64,000 nucleotides of DNA, taken from Streptomyces sp. HSG2. Its GTDB lineage: Bacteria > Actinomycetota > Actinomycetes > Streptomycetales > Streptomycetaceae. The stretch lies in contig NZ_CP066801.1 of assembly GCF_016598575.1 (NCBI RefSeq), positions 3,782,001 to 3,846,000 on the forward strand, read 5' to 3'. Below the pieces are notes generated by a model, which ran no database searches, was not told the DNA's origin, and worked only from the letters and a program-made list of their open reading frames with translations. Shown one piece after another: positions 51,264 to 59,032 of this stretch. The position numbers and the translations under genes are program-made. Numbering within the stretch: position 1 is the stretch's first letter; each line of letters begins with the position of its first letter.

Positions 51264-52072
51264 TGCCGGTACTCGTCGCCAGCGACCTCGACCGCACGCT
51301 CGTCTACTCCGCCGCAGCGCTGGCGCTGACCGTGCCCGACGGGGACGCCCCCCGTCTGCTGTGCGTGGAGGTCTTCGAGGGCAGGCCGCTGTCGTACCTG
51401 ACGGAGACGGCGGCCGGCCTCCTGGTCGAGCTGGCCCGGGCGACCGTGTTCGCACCGGCCACCACCCGTACCCGCGAGCAGTACCGACGGATCTCCCTGC
51501 CCGGCCCGCCACCCCGGTACGCGATCTGCGCCAACGGCGGCCATCTGCTGGTCGACGGCGTCAGCGACCCGGACTGGCACCGCGCCATCGCCTCCCGACT
51601 GGCCGGCGAGTGCGCCCCGCTGGACGAGGTGCGGTCGCACCTGCGCTCCACCGGCGACCCCCGCTGGGTGCGCAAACACCGGGTCGCCGAGGACCTCTTC
51701 GCCTATCTGGTGGTCGAACGCGACCGACTGCCCGAGGGCTGGATCGAGGACCTCTCCGGCTGGGCGCGGCCCCGGGGGTGGTCCGTCTCCCTGCAAGGCC
51801 GCAAGGTCTACGTCGTCCCGGGACCGCTCACCAAGAGCGCGGCCCTGCGGGAGATCGCCCACCGCTCGGGGGCGGACCTGACCCTCGCGGCGGGCGACTC
51901 CCTCCTCGACGCCGACCTGCTGCTCGCCGCCGACCGGGGCTGGCGTCCGGGGCACGGCGAACTCGCCGACGAGGGCTGGACGGCCCCCGGGGTCGACGCC
52001 CTGCCCGAGCGCGGCGTCATGGCGGGCGAGCGCATCCTCGAGGAGTTGCTGCGCGCCGCGCGCCGGCGGTGA
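51263..52072 (+). CDS. HAD-superfamily phosphatase of the Ter-linked module
   Basis: A 269-residue Cof/SPP-type HAD hydrolase. Motif I is SDLDRTL (D-x-D-x-T), motif II probably TTRTREQYRR, the cap domain is residues ~75-195, the conserved lysine is in LTKSAALREIA, and motif IV is AAGDSLLDADLLLAADRG. All catalytic elements are present. The ATG at 51263 shares one base with the upstream stop (TGATG), so it is coupled to the phosphoribosyltransferase fusion. A phosphatase here fits removal of phosphate from a nucleotide or sugar-phosphate intermediate made by the module. The final codons form one arm of a 19-bp hairpin whose loop is the TGA stop. Confidence 0.88.
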   Translation: MPVLVASDLDRTLVYSAAALALTVPDGDAPRLLCVEVFEGRPLSYLTETAAGLLVELARATVFAPATTRTREQYRRISLPGPPPRYAICANGGHLLVDGVSDPDWHRAIASRLAGECAPLDEVRSHLRSTGDPRWVRKHRVAEDLFAYLVVERDRLPEGWIEDLSGWARPRGWSVSLQGRKVYVVPGPLTKSAALREIAHRSGADLTLAAGDSLLDADLLLAADRGWRPGHGELADEGWTAPGVDALPERGVMAGERILEELLRAARRR

Positions 52073-52091
52073 CCGCCGGCGCGCGGCGCGC
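52051..52091. terminator. Hairpin centred on the HAD stop codon
   Basis: A perfect 19-bp inverted repeat: 52051-52069 (coding, last residues RAARRR) and 52073-52091 (downstream), with a loop of exactly three bases, the TGA stop at 52070-52072. It can terminate the CitE-PRTase-HAD transcript and also that of the convergent FmdB gene (stop 52111). Confidence 0.82.
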
Positions 52092-52110
52092 TCGACGGCG
52101 TGCGGTCGGA

Positions 52111-52329
52111 TCAGCCGCAGCAGCCGCCGCCGCAGCAGCCGCCGGAGCCACCCGACGGGGGCGCCGCGCTCGGAGCGGCGGCGGCACCGCCGACCGCGAC
52201 CGTCGACAGCAGTTTCACGGTGTCCCCGTGACCCGCGGGACAGGTGGCGGGGGAGGCGGACTCGGCCATGGGGCGGCGCAGTTCGAAGGTGTCGCCGCAA
52301 CTCCGGCAGCGGTAGTCGTATCGAGGCAT
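52111..52329 (-). CDS. FmdB-type zinc-ribbon protein
   Basis: A 72-residue protein. It starts MPRYDYRCRSCGDTFELRRPM with the first CxxC of a zinc ribbon; the second pair is degenerate (a single Cys in ATCPAGHGD). The tail ends in a Gly/Cys-rich GGCCGGGCCG. FmdB proteins are small putative regulators, first described near formamidase genes; their molecular role is unclear. The ATG at 52329 follows a TAGCCT by six bases with no ribosome-binding site, so it is probably leaderless. An in-frame GTG two codons upstream would fall inside the promoter. Confidence 0.85.
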   Translation of the reverse strand: MPRYDYRCRSCGDTFELRRPMAESASPATCPAGHGDTVKLLSTVAVGGAAAAPSAAPPSGGSGGCCGGGCCG

Positions 52330-52335
52330 GCGCAC

Positions 52336-52341
52336 AGGCTA
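52336..52341 (-). promoter_or_regulatory. -10 box of a leaderless promoter (FmdB gene)
   Basis: TAGCCT on the minus strand lies six bases before the ATG at 52329, the spacing expected for transcription starting at the initiation codon. Confidence 0.6.
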
Positions 52342-52479
52342 GCCGGACCCCTCCGGAATCGCCCGGTCCGGCCGCCCGTCCCGGCCGACGCGGAGTGGGA
52401 TGCGACCGGCACGCCCGGCACGCCCGCCACACACCAGGGGAGCCGACCGAGGAACCGTGCGATCGTCGGGACGGCGCCG

Positions 52480-53922
52480 TCAGGGTGTGCCGGCCGGACC
52501 CGACCCGCCACCGCGTTCCTCGCGGATGCCGGCGACCACTCGCGCGGCGATCTCCCGGACCTCGGCCGTCTCCGTCAGGAAACGCCAATAGTCGGGATGC
52601 CGACCCCGCAACGTGGTCCGGGCGCGCTCCAGGCGCGCCACCGCCTCGTCCAGCGGGCGGGCGTGCCGGGGGTCGGCGGTGTGTCGCCCGGCCATGGCGA
52701 GCCGCTGGGCGTCCCGCACGGCGAACCTGGTGCGCTCGACCTCCCGGTCCGGGTCCTTCTGGACGGCGTCCAGCTGTCGCAGCCGCTCGCCGGCCGAGGA
52801 GACGGCCTCGTCGGTGGAGTCGAGCAGCGCGCGGACCGTCGACAGCAGGGCCGTCGCGTCGGGCCAGCGTCCCTCGTCCCTCGCGGTCTCGGCCTCGGCC
52901 AGCCTCCGCTCGGCCCGGCCCAGGGTCTCGGTCGCCTGCTCCGGGACCCGTTGCAGGTCCTGCCAGCACGACGCGGCGAACCGTCGCCGCAGTTCGCTCA
53001 GGACCGGTGCGACCTGTTCGGTGCGGTTGCCGAGCGCCTGGGCTCGGGTGCGCAGCGAGATCAGTCGGGTGCCGATCTCGGTGGCGCGCCGGGGCAGCCG
53101 CTCCGCCTCCGCCCGCACGGCCTCCGCCTCCCGGCCGACGCGCCGGGCGCGCTCCAGGGTCTCGGCCAGGCCGTGCCGCGCGGCGCCCTCGTTCAGCCGG
53201 GTCAGCTCCGGTCCCAGAGCGGCCAGTCGGGCGGCGAGGTCGTCCGCTCCCAGCCCCGCCGCCCGGGCGTGATCGAGTGCCTCGGAGGCGGCCGTCAGGG
53301 ATCGCCGCGCGCCCTCGACGGTGGGGGCGAGCCGGGCGAGCCGGGTCTGGGCGTCGCCCAGCAGCGGTTCGAGTTCCTCGGCGAAGCGGTCCAGTTCGGC
53401 ACGGACCGCGGTGAGTTCGTCCCGGGCCGCGGTGAACTCCGCCCGGGCCCGCGAGGCGGCGGCGGTCTCCAGACCGTCGCGGTCGAGGTCGTGCGCGTCC
53501 ACGGCGGCGATGTAGTGGTGGCTGGCCTGGTCGATCCGTCCGCCCAGAGCCGCGAAGGCCTCGACGACGCGGGCGGCGGCGGGGGAGTCGTCGACGGCGG
53601 AGACGGTCTCGACGGAGATCCGCAGATCACGCTGGGCGCTGTCCAGCTCGTAGAAGGCGTCCGCGGCCCCGTCCTTGGCCGCCTGCGCCCGGGCGCGTTG
53701 ACTCTCCGCCCGCCCCCCGAACCAGCGCCGGGTTCCGCCACCGGTGAACGAGGCGGGCAGGACCAGGGCGGTGAGCACCGGCAGCCACAACAGCGTGCGC
53801 GTGACCTCGCCTGCGCGGGCTCGGCGGGGTTCGGGAGGGCGCCCACCCGGGGCGCGGCGCGGTCCTGCGACCGCGTTCGGCGCCGTCACCGGTGGTTCCG
53901 GCCGCGATGGTGTCGCCGTCAT
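52480..53922 (-). CDS. Single-pass membrane protein with long coiled-coil domain
   Basis: A 480-residue protein. The N-terminus is Pro/Arg-rich, then one hydrophobic segment (TLLWLPVLTALVLPASFTGG, about residues 43-62) and ~390 residues of almost uninterrupted helix with strong Glu/Arg/Leu/Ala content and coiled-coil heptads. There are few aromatics, a single Cys and no catalytic motif. The ATG at 53922 has GGGAG six bases upstream. I do not recognise a named family; it is likely a structural or scaffold protein at the membrane. It is divergent from the tRNA-Val gene and downstream of nothing on its strand. A partner in the neighbouring Ter locus is possible but not shown. Confidence 0.75.
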   Translation of the reverse strand: MTATPSRPEPPVTAPNAVAGPRRAPGGRPPEPRRARAGEVTRTLLWLPVLTALVLPASFTGGGTRRWFGGRAESQRARAQAAKDGAADAFYELDSAQRDLRISVETVSAVDDSPAAARVVEAFAALGGRIDQASHHYIAAVDAHDLDRDGLETAAASRARAEFTAARDELTAVRAELDRFAEELEPLLGDAQTRLARLAPTVEGARRSLTAASEALDHARAAGLGADDLAARLAALGPELTRLNEGAARHGLAETLERARRVGREAEAVRAEAERLPRRATEIGTRLISLRTRAQALGNRTEQVAPVLSELRRRFAASCWQDLQRVPEQATETLGRAERRLAEAETARDEGRWPDATALLSTVRALLDSTDEAVSSAGERLRQLDAVQKDPDREVERTRFAVRDAQRLAMAGRHTADPRHARPLDEAVARLERARTTLRGRHPDYWRFLTETAEVREIAARVVAGIREERGGGSGPAGTP

Positions 53923-54166
53923 GTCCACTCCCGTGCCGCTCGCGCTGCCCGGTCCATTCTCCCATCCGTGCCGGGCGTGTACACGGAGTGGTGGCCTCGC
54001 CGGTCGACCCCGGAGGCGGAGGCCGTGCGGGGGGACCGGGCGGGGCCGGGGCGGACGGTGGGGAGCCGGCCGGAGACCGCTCGGGCGGACCGGGGGCCGG
54101 GGATTGCCGGGCACGGTTCGGGGGCATGTAGGCTGTCGGCTCGTCCTGGGTGCTCGGCCCGGGTCC

Positions 54167-54241
<75 letters not shown>

Positions 54242-54425
54242 GTGGCTGTGACGCCTCGTCGGGCCCGGGGGGAACACGGTCCGTGCCGACCCTCGTCGTG
54301 TGGCCTCCCGTCGGGGCGCGGTCCTCGTGTGTACGGGGCGTCCGTCGCCTCGGCTCTTCACCGCCCGCCCCGTTCCGAGGGTGGTGACGCTTCCCGCTCC
54401 GGGCTCGGTGGACGAGACTGGAGGC

Positions 54426-54656
54426 ATGTGCCGCAGCATCACGACGCTTCGTCCGCCCGTCCTCGCCGAGCCGGCAACCGACGAGGAGATCCGGGCCGCC
54501 GCCCTCCAGTACGTGCGCAAGGTCTCCGGCTTCCGGCGGCCCGCGGAGCACAACCGTGAGGTGTTCGATCAGGCGGTCGAGGCGGTGGCCGCCGCCACGA
54601 CGGCGCTGCTCGACGGCCTGGAGATCCGGGGAGTCCGGGCCCGACGGGACAGGTGA
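54426..54656 (+). CDS. DUF2277 protein
   Basis: A 76-residue protein that starts MCRSITTLRPPVLAEPATDEEI, the conserved DUF2277 N-terminus, followed by AALQYVRKVSGFRRPAEHNREVFDQAV. It is small, mainly helical and cytoplasmic, with no known function; the N-terminal Cys-Arg is conserved in the family. ATG at 54426 with GGAGG upstream. It converges on the DedA gene (26 bases between stop codons). Confidence 0.9.
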   Translation: MCRSITTLRPPVLAEPATDEEIRAAALQYVRKVSGFRRPAEHNREVFDQAVEAVAAATTALLDGLEIRGVRARRDR

Positions 54657-54681
54657 CGCCCGGGCCCCGCGGGCGGTGAGG

Positions 54682-55308
54682 TCAGGACGCCGCCTCGGTC
54701 GCCCGAGGGTGTCGACGCATCAGATGGGCGGCGCCGGCGCCGACCACGACCAGCGCCGCCAGGGACACCCCCGCCGCCAGCCAGGTTCCGCCCAGCCACC
54801 GCGCCCCGAGGTGACCGAGGGCGACGCTGTACGCCGCCCAGGACAGCCCGGCCAGGGCGGACCAGGGCAGGAAGTCCCGGACCCGGCGGTGGGCGGAACC
54901 GGCGGCCAGGGAAACGACCGAGCGACCGGCCGGCGCGAACCGGGCCAGCACCACCAGGGGGCCGCCGCCCCGCACCAGTGCTCCCCCCAGGCGCTCCCGG
55001 GCTCCGACCAGTCGGCGCGAGCGGGCGATGGCCCGGTCCAGCCGGGGCCCGCCCCTGCGGGCGAGTCGGTACGCCGCCATGTCGCCCAGAACGGACGCCG
55101 TGGCCACGCAGAGGACGAGGGCGAGACTGTCCGGGACGTCCTGCGCCACCCGGCTCGCGGCACCGCCGCCCGCCGCGGCGGCGGTGGCCGCCGTGATGAC
55201 CAGCACTCCGCTCGGCAGCATCGGCAGGAAGACGTCGAGGAGGACCGAGAGGCCCACCAGGCCGTAGATCCACGGGCTGCTGACCAGAGCCGCCACGCTG
55301 TCGAACAC
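54682..55308 (-). CDS. DedA/VTT-family membrane protein
   Basis: A 208-residue membrane protein with about five hydrophobic segments. The VTT/SNARE-assoc landmarks are present: LLDVFLPMLPSGVLVITAAT near the start, GDMAAYRLARRGG, and VVLARFAPAGRSVVSLAAGSAHRRVRDFLPWSALAGLSWAAY in the middle, with the conserved arginines of the lipid-scramblase-like core. DedA proteins flip lipids such as undecaprenyl phosphate. The GTG at 55308 has GGGGAG upstream; an upstream frame would add an Arg/His-rich non-membrane leader. Confidence 0.88.
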   Translation of the reverse strand: MFDSVAALVSSPWIYGLVGLSVLLDVFLPMLPSGVLVITAATAAAAGGGAASRVAQDVPDSLALVLCVATASVLGDMAAYRLARRGGPRLDRAIARSRRLVGARERLGGALVRGGGPLVVLARFAPAGRSVVSLAAGSAHRRVRDFLPWSALAGLSWAAYSVALGHLGARWLGGTWLAAGVSLAALVVVGAGAAHLMRRHPRATEAAS

Positions 55309-55640
55309 CCTTGCTCCCCACGAGTCCCCCGTGAAGCCGCCTCCCACCGCGTGGGTGGGCGCGCGGCCATGACAGGCATAGAGCGTACGCCGGGGGTGTG
55401 ACGGAGGATTCACCGGGGCACGTTTCGGTCTCGCACGCCTTCCTCGTCCGGGGCCCCTGTCGCCCTCCCGCCAGTCGTCGCGGTTCGGTGCCCTCGACCG
55501 GTGCCCCCGACGGAGCGGGGTCCCCCGTCGAGCCCAATCGTCACGGGAACGGACCGTCCGGCGTTGCGAGGCCCGAGCAGGCGACTCAGGGTGTCAATCG
55601 CCGAGCAGGCATCCGAAGATCTCTACGGAAGGGTTCATCC
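55309..55640. other. Divergent intergenic region, DedA / C1q-like protein
   Basis: A 332-base gap. The left edge holds the GGGGAG leader of DedA. The right part (55530-55640) is the promoter region of the first C1q-like gene, including GGAAGGG at 55627-55633 before its ATG. A short stretch (AGCCCAATCGTCACGGG near 55535) resembles one upstream of the second C1q-like gene, suggesting the promoter was duplicated with the gene. No coding frame seen. Confidence 0.45.
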
Positions 55641-56357
55641 ATGAAGCACGCCGTGCGCGCGGGAGGACGGTGGTCCCGGAGAGCGGGACTGACCACGCTC
55701 GCCTCCCTCGCGGCAGTCCTCTCCCTCGGGCTCGCCCCCTCCGCGGTGGCGGTCGAGACCACCGGACACCGCGTGGCGGCCTCGGACACGACGGGCGCGG
55801 GCGGCACCGACTGTCCACTGGGCTCGTCGCGTCGCTGCGAGTCCCGCTACGACGTGGGCGCCAGCGTCTACCGCGACTTCGACAGCCAGACCATCCCCAC
55901 CAGCACCGTGACGCGGATCCTGTTCGACACGGCACTCTACGACACCGACTCCATGTTCGACGCCGCCGACTCCTCGCTCGTCGTCAACACCCCCGGCCGC
56001 TACCTCGTCAACGCCAACGTGTTCTGGACCGGTCTGACCCCCGCCACCGGTCGGATCTACGAGACCTTCCTCCTGATCAACGGCGACTCCGTGGCCTTCA
56101 ACGACCAAGAGGCGCTGCCCACCTTCGCCACGCAGGGCGTCACCGCCGTCCTCGACCTGGAGGAAGGGGACCGGATCACCCTCGCGGTGTTCCAGAACAC
56201 CGGGAGCGACGCCGTCTCGCAGACCGTCACCGGCAACTCGGACCCCGTCGCCCCGGTGCTCCAGGCCGAGCTGCTGACCCCGGCCGAGTCCGAGAAGGAC
56301 CCCAAGCCGACCTCCGAGACGGCCGACGCCCCGGCGACGGCCACCGACTCCGCCTGA
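55641..56357 (+). CDS. Secreted C1q/TNF-like beta-sandwich protein (first tandem copy)
   Basis: A 238-residue exported protein. The signal peptide MKHAVRAGGRWSRRAGLTTLASLAAVLSL... ends near residue 40. One disulfide is likely (CPLGSSRRC). The domain of residues ~72-215 has the jelly-roll pattern of C1q/TNF-like folds: LFDTALYDTDSMFDA, VVNTPGRYLVNANVFWTG, FLLINGDSVAFN and VLDLEEGDRITLAVFQNTG. An acidic/Thr-rich tail follows. There are no catalytic residues. GGAAGGG seven bases before the ATG. The next gene is a clear paralogue. Bacterial C1q-like proteins are thought to trimerise and bind ligands; function here is unknown. Confidence 0.75.
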   Translation: MKHAVRAGGRWSRRAGLTTLASLAAVLSLGLAPSAVAVETTGHRVAASDTTGAGGTDCPLGSSRRCESRYDVGASVYRDFDSQTIPTSTVTRILFDTALYDTDSMFDAADSSLVVNTPGRYLVNANVFWTGLTPATGRIYETFLLINGDSVAFNDQEALPTFATQGVTAVLDLEEGDRITLAVFQNTGSDAVSQTVTGNSDPVAPVLQAELLTPAESEKDPKPTSETADAPATATDSA

Positions 56358-56648
56358 TCGCTTCCGCCCGGCGACCCGTCTCGTCGCGGTCCTCGTGGGG
56401 GCCGTGACGGGGCGGGCCGAGGCGCTCGTCGAGGAGCGGTTCGGGGCAGGCCGATCGGAAGGGAGCGACGCGACCGTCTGATGATCACGCATTCGGGATT
56501 GACCCGATCGACGTCTTCGAGGCCCCCCGTTGGGCCCAATCCCGCCCGACATGGGCCGCCGCGTGCCGGACATCGACGCTCGGAGCGCGAGGCTGGCCTG
56601 CGCCACCAGGCGAACCGACGAAGAAGACCGATGAAGAGGAGTCCACCC

Positions 56649-57305
56649 ATGAAGAACGCCGTGCGTGCGGGAGGGGTGTGGTCCCGGCGAGCCGGACTGA
56701 CCGCGCTGACCTCGATCGCGGCAGCCCTGTCCCTGGCGTTCGCCACCCCCGCGGCGGTCGGGGTCACCAACCCGCACGTCGCCGTCGCCGACAGCGCGGG
56801 GACCGTCGGCGACTGCGTGAAGGGGTCGAAGCGGGGTTGCCGGCTCGACGTCGGCGCCAGCGTCTACCGCATGTCGGGTCCGCAGACCATTCCGTCCGGC
56901 GTCACGACGCAGGTCCTGTTCGACACGGCGCTCTACGACACGGACGCGATGTTCGACGCGGCGGACTCGACGCTCGTCGTCAACACCCCCGGCCGCTACC
57001 TCCTCAACGCCAACGTCTTCTGGGCCGGACTCACCCCCCTGGAGAGCGCGATCCACGACGTGGTCATTCTCGTCAACGGCGGCGCGGTGGCCTTCAACAG
57101 CCAGATCGTGGACGTCACCCAGGCGACGCAGGCGGTCTCCGTCGTCCTCGACCTGGAGGAGGGCGACGAGATCGCCCTGACGATGTTCCAGAACACCGGG
57201 AACGACGCCTCCTCGGTGGCGCTCACCGGCATCGAGCGCCCGGTGTCGCCGGTGCTCCAGGCCGAGCTGCTGTCGGCGGCGGACTCCAAGAAGAGCGACG
57301 GCTGA
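56649..57305 (+). CDS. Secreted C1q/TNF-like beta-sandwich protein (second tandem copy)
   Basis: A 218-residue paralogue of the preceding gene with the same signal-peptide opening (MKNAVRAGGVWSRRAGLTAL) and a CVKGSKRGC loop in place of CPLGSSRRC. The shared core includes LFDTALYDTD, FDAADSTLVVNTPGRYLLNANVFW, LDLEEGDEIALTMFQNTG and VLQAELL. It lacks the long acidic tail of the first copy and ends KKSDG. ATG at 56649 follows GGAG; an in-frame ATG at 56631 is possible but would put GAAG-type sequence inside the protein. The 291 bases between the copies contain no gene. A hairpin terminator follows at 57357. Confidence 0.75.
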   Translation: MKNAVRAGGVWSRRAGLTALTSIAAALSLAFATPAAVGVTNPHVAVADSAGTVGDCVKGSKRGCRLDVGASVYRMSGPQTIPSGVTTQVLFDTALYDTDAMFDAADSTLVVNTPGRYLLNANVFWAGLTPLESAIHDVVILVNGGAVAFNSQIVDVTQATQAVSVVLDLEEGDEIALTMFQNTGNDASSVALTGIERPVSPVLQAELLSAADSKKSDG

Positions 57306-57356
57306 GACCCTCGCGGTGCGCGGGCGGATCGGGGGCCTCCCGTTCCGTCGGCTCGG

Positions 57357-57387
57357 AAGGCCGGCGCGCCCTCGGCGCGTCGGCCTT
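57357..57387 (+). terminator. Hairpin terminator after the C1q-like genes
   Basis: A 12-bp stem (57357-57368 with 57376-57387) with one G-U pair and a 7-base loop, followed on the plus strand by CTTCTTCG. It lies between the second C1q-like gene and the convergent DUF1992 gene. Confidence 0.68.
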
Positions 57388-57452
57388 CTTCGCCGTACGG
57401 CCTCGGCGCCGGTCGGGACACGGCGTCGCGGTCGGTCGCCGGGACCGCGCGT

Positions 57453-57860
57453 TCAGGAAGGGTCGTGGCGCTCCCGCCATCGACGGACGACCTCGTCGAC
57501 GTCGTAGGGGCGCAGCCCGAGCGGCGGGCCGGGCATCGGCTTGAGCGTCATCTCGCGGATCTTGGCGTTGATCCGGTCGACGATCTCCCTCACCCCGCGC
57601 TCGGAGGGCGCGCGCTCCGCCTCGGCCAAGGCGTCCTCGGCCTCCTTGCGGAGGGCGAGCGTGGGCGGGAGCGCGGAGAGCCCCTCCCGCGCCATCTTCC
57701 TTTTGAGCCACCAGTGTTCGTCGTAGGAGGCGTCCACGTCGCGGGGCAGGGGCTTGCCCGCTCCCGGCAGCTCGGCGAAGTCGCCACGGGACTCCGCGGC
57801 GCTGATCTGTCGGTCGACCCAGCTCTCGAAGTCGATGCCGGGGGGCTTCCGCTCGGTCAT
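57453..57860 (-). CDS. DUF1992 (DnaJ-homologue subfamily C28-like) protein
   Basis: A 135-residue cytoplasmic protein. The core FESWVDRQISAAESRGDFAELPGAGKPLP, then DEHWWLKRKMAREGLSALPPTLALRKEAED, is the DUF1992 signature. ALAEAERAPSERGVREIVDRINAKIRE follows. DUF1992 occurs in DNAJC28 of eukaryotes without the J domain in bacteria; its function is unknown. ATG at 57860 (MTERKPPG); an ATG three codons upstream is possible. It is divergent from the FHA-like gene. Confidence 0.88.
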   Translation of the reverse strand: MTERKPPGIDFESWVDRQISAAESRGDFAELPGAGKPLPRDVDASYDEHWWLKRKMAREGLSALPPTLALRKEAEDALAEAERAPSERGVREIVDRINAKIREMTLKPMPGPPLGLRPYDVDEVVRRWRERHDPS

Positions 57861-57961
57861 GGCGCCCATTGTGCCGGACAGGCCGGCGCGGGCCGAACTA
57901 TCATGCGGCGGCGGCGGGCGGATCCGGCCACCGCGCAGCGCGGTCTCAGGAGGATCTGCAG

Positions 57962-58354
57962 ATGCTCGAACTCACCATGGCCACCGTCTCCGGGACGGAC
58001 GAGGGGGCCACGGCCGGGATGCTCATGGCGGACGCCCCGAGCACGGAGGGCTCGATCCTGTGCGTGGGCCGGGACCGGTCCGCGTGTCGGCTGGTGACGC
58101 CGGACGAGTGGCTGTTCGTCTCCCGGGTGCAGTTGGAGTTCCGGTGCGGCCCGGACGGCACCTGGCAACTCAGCTGGCTGCGCGGTTCCCTGCCCGACCC
58201 GTCCTCCGTGGTCAGGCTGGTCTCCGGGGCGTACGCGCAGCCGCTGCTCTACGGCGGCACCGTGCAGTTGCCCAGGGGTGGCGAGGGCGAGGTGGTGATC
58301 CAGGACCGCGCCGGCCCGCGCACGGTCAACGTCGGCTATCACCACGAGGCGTGA
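57962..58354 (+). CDS. Small protein with FHA-like fold
   Basis: A 130-residue cytoplasmic protein. ILCVGRDRSACRLVTPDEWLFVSRVQLEFRCGPDGTWQLSW is reminiscent of an FHA domain (GR...SR...L-x-F...DGxW), with S54-R55 in the place of the phosphothreonine-binding Ser/Arg. The usual SxxH histidine and Asn turn are not clear. VRLVSGAYAQPLLYGGTVQLPRGGEGEVVIQD would supply the remaining strands. AGGAGG eight bases before ATG 57962 is a strong ribosome-binding site. I do not know a named family; the FHA assignment is tentative. It converges on the O-methyltransferase, with six bases between stops. Confidence 0.62.
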   Translation: MLELTMATVSGTDEGATAGMLMADAPSTEGSILCVGRDRSACRLVTPDEWLFVSRVQLEFRCGPDGTWQLSWLRGSLPDPSSVVRLVSGAYAQPLLYGGTVQLPRGGEGEVVIQDRAGPRTVNVGYHHEA

Positions 58355-58360
58355 GCCCGC

Positions 58361-59032
58361 TCAGGCGAGCACCCGGGCCAGCGCGAATCCGTCGTACCCC
58401 TTGCCTCCGACGGTCTGGATCGCGGTCCCGCTGAGGCGTGGATGATCGGCGATCAGCTCGATCGTGGCCCTTGTTCCCCGGGTCGCCTCGTCGGCGCTGT
58501 CCGCCTCGGTCACCGTGCCGCCCCGGACCACGTTGTCCACGACGATCACGCTGCCCGCGCGGGTGAGTTTCAGCGCCCACTCCACGTAGTGCGGGTTGCC
58601 GGCCTTGTCGGCGTCGACGAAGACCAGGTCGAAGGGGGGAGGGTTGTCCTCGGCCAGACGCGGGAGGGTCTCCAGCGCCGCGCCCACCCGCACGTCGACG
58701 ATCTTCTCCAGTCCGGCCCGGGCGATGTTGCGGACGGCCACCTCGGCGTGCCGGGGTTCGTACTCCAGGGTCGTGAGTCGTCCGTCCTCGGGCAGCGCGC
58801 GAGCCATCCAGATGGCGCTGTAGCCGCCGAGGGTCCCGATCTCCAGGATGTTCCGGGCTCCCACGATCCCGGCCAGCAGGTGGAGGAACTTCCCTTGCGT
58901 GGCGGTGATCTGCACCGACGGCAGCCCTGCCGCGTCGCTGTCGCGCAGAGCCGCCCGGAGGACCTCGTCCTCGGGTGCCAGATGGGAGTCGAAGTAGTCG
59001 TCGACGTCCTGCCAGAGCCGCGTCTCGTTCAA
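58361..59032 (-). CDS. O-methyltransferase (CCoAOMT/COMT type)
   Basis: A 223-residue SAM-dependent O-methyltransferase. RNILEIGTLGGYSAIWMARALP is motif I, LTTLEYEPRHAEVAVRNI motif II, DLVFVDADKAGNPHYVEWAL provides the metal-binding DxDK region, and SVIVVDNVVRGGTV the second metal Asp/Asn. These fit the Mg-dependent catechol/caffeoyl-CoA group that methylates vicinal hydroxyls. The start is TTG at 59032 (LNETRLWQDVDDYF), preferred because homologues begin at this residue and GGAGAGG precedes it; a GTG about 13 codons upstream is the alternative. Acceptor unknown. Confidence 0.9.
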   Translation of the reverse strand: MNETRLWQDVDDYFDSHLAPEDEVLRAALRDSDAAGLPSVQITATQGKFLHLLAGIVGARNILEIGTLGGYSAIWMARALPEDGRLTTLEYEPRHAEVAVRNIARAGLEKIVDVRVGAALETLPRLAEDNPPPFDLVFVDADKAGNPHYVEWALKLTRAGSVIVVDNVVRGGTVTEADSADEATRGTRATIELIADHPRLSGTAIQTVGGKGYDGFALARVLA

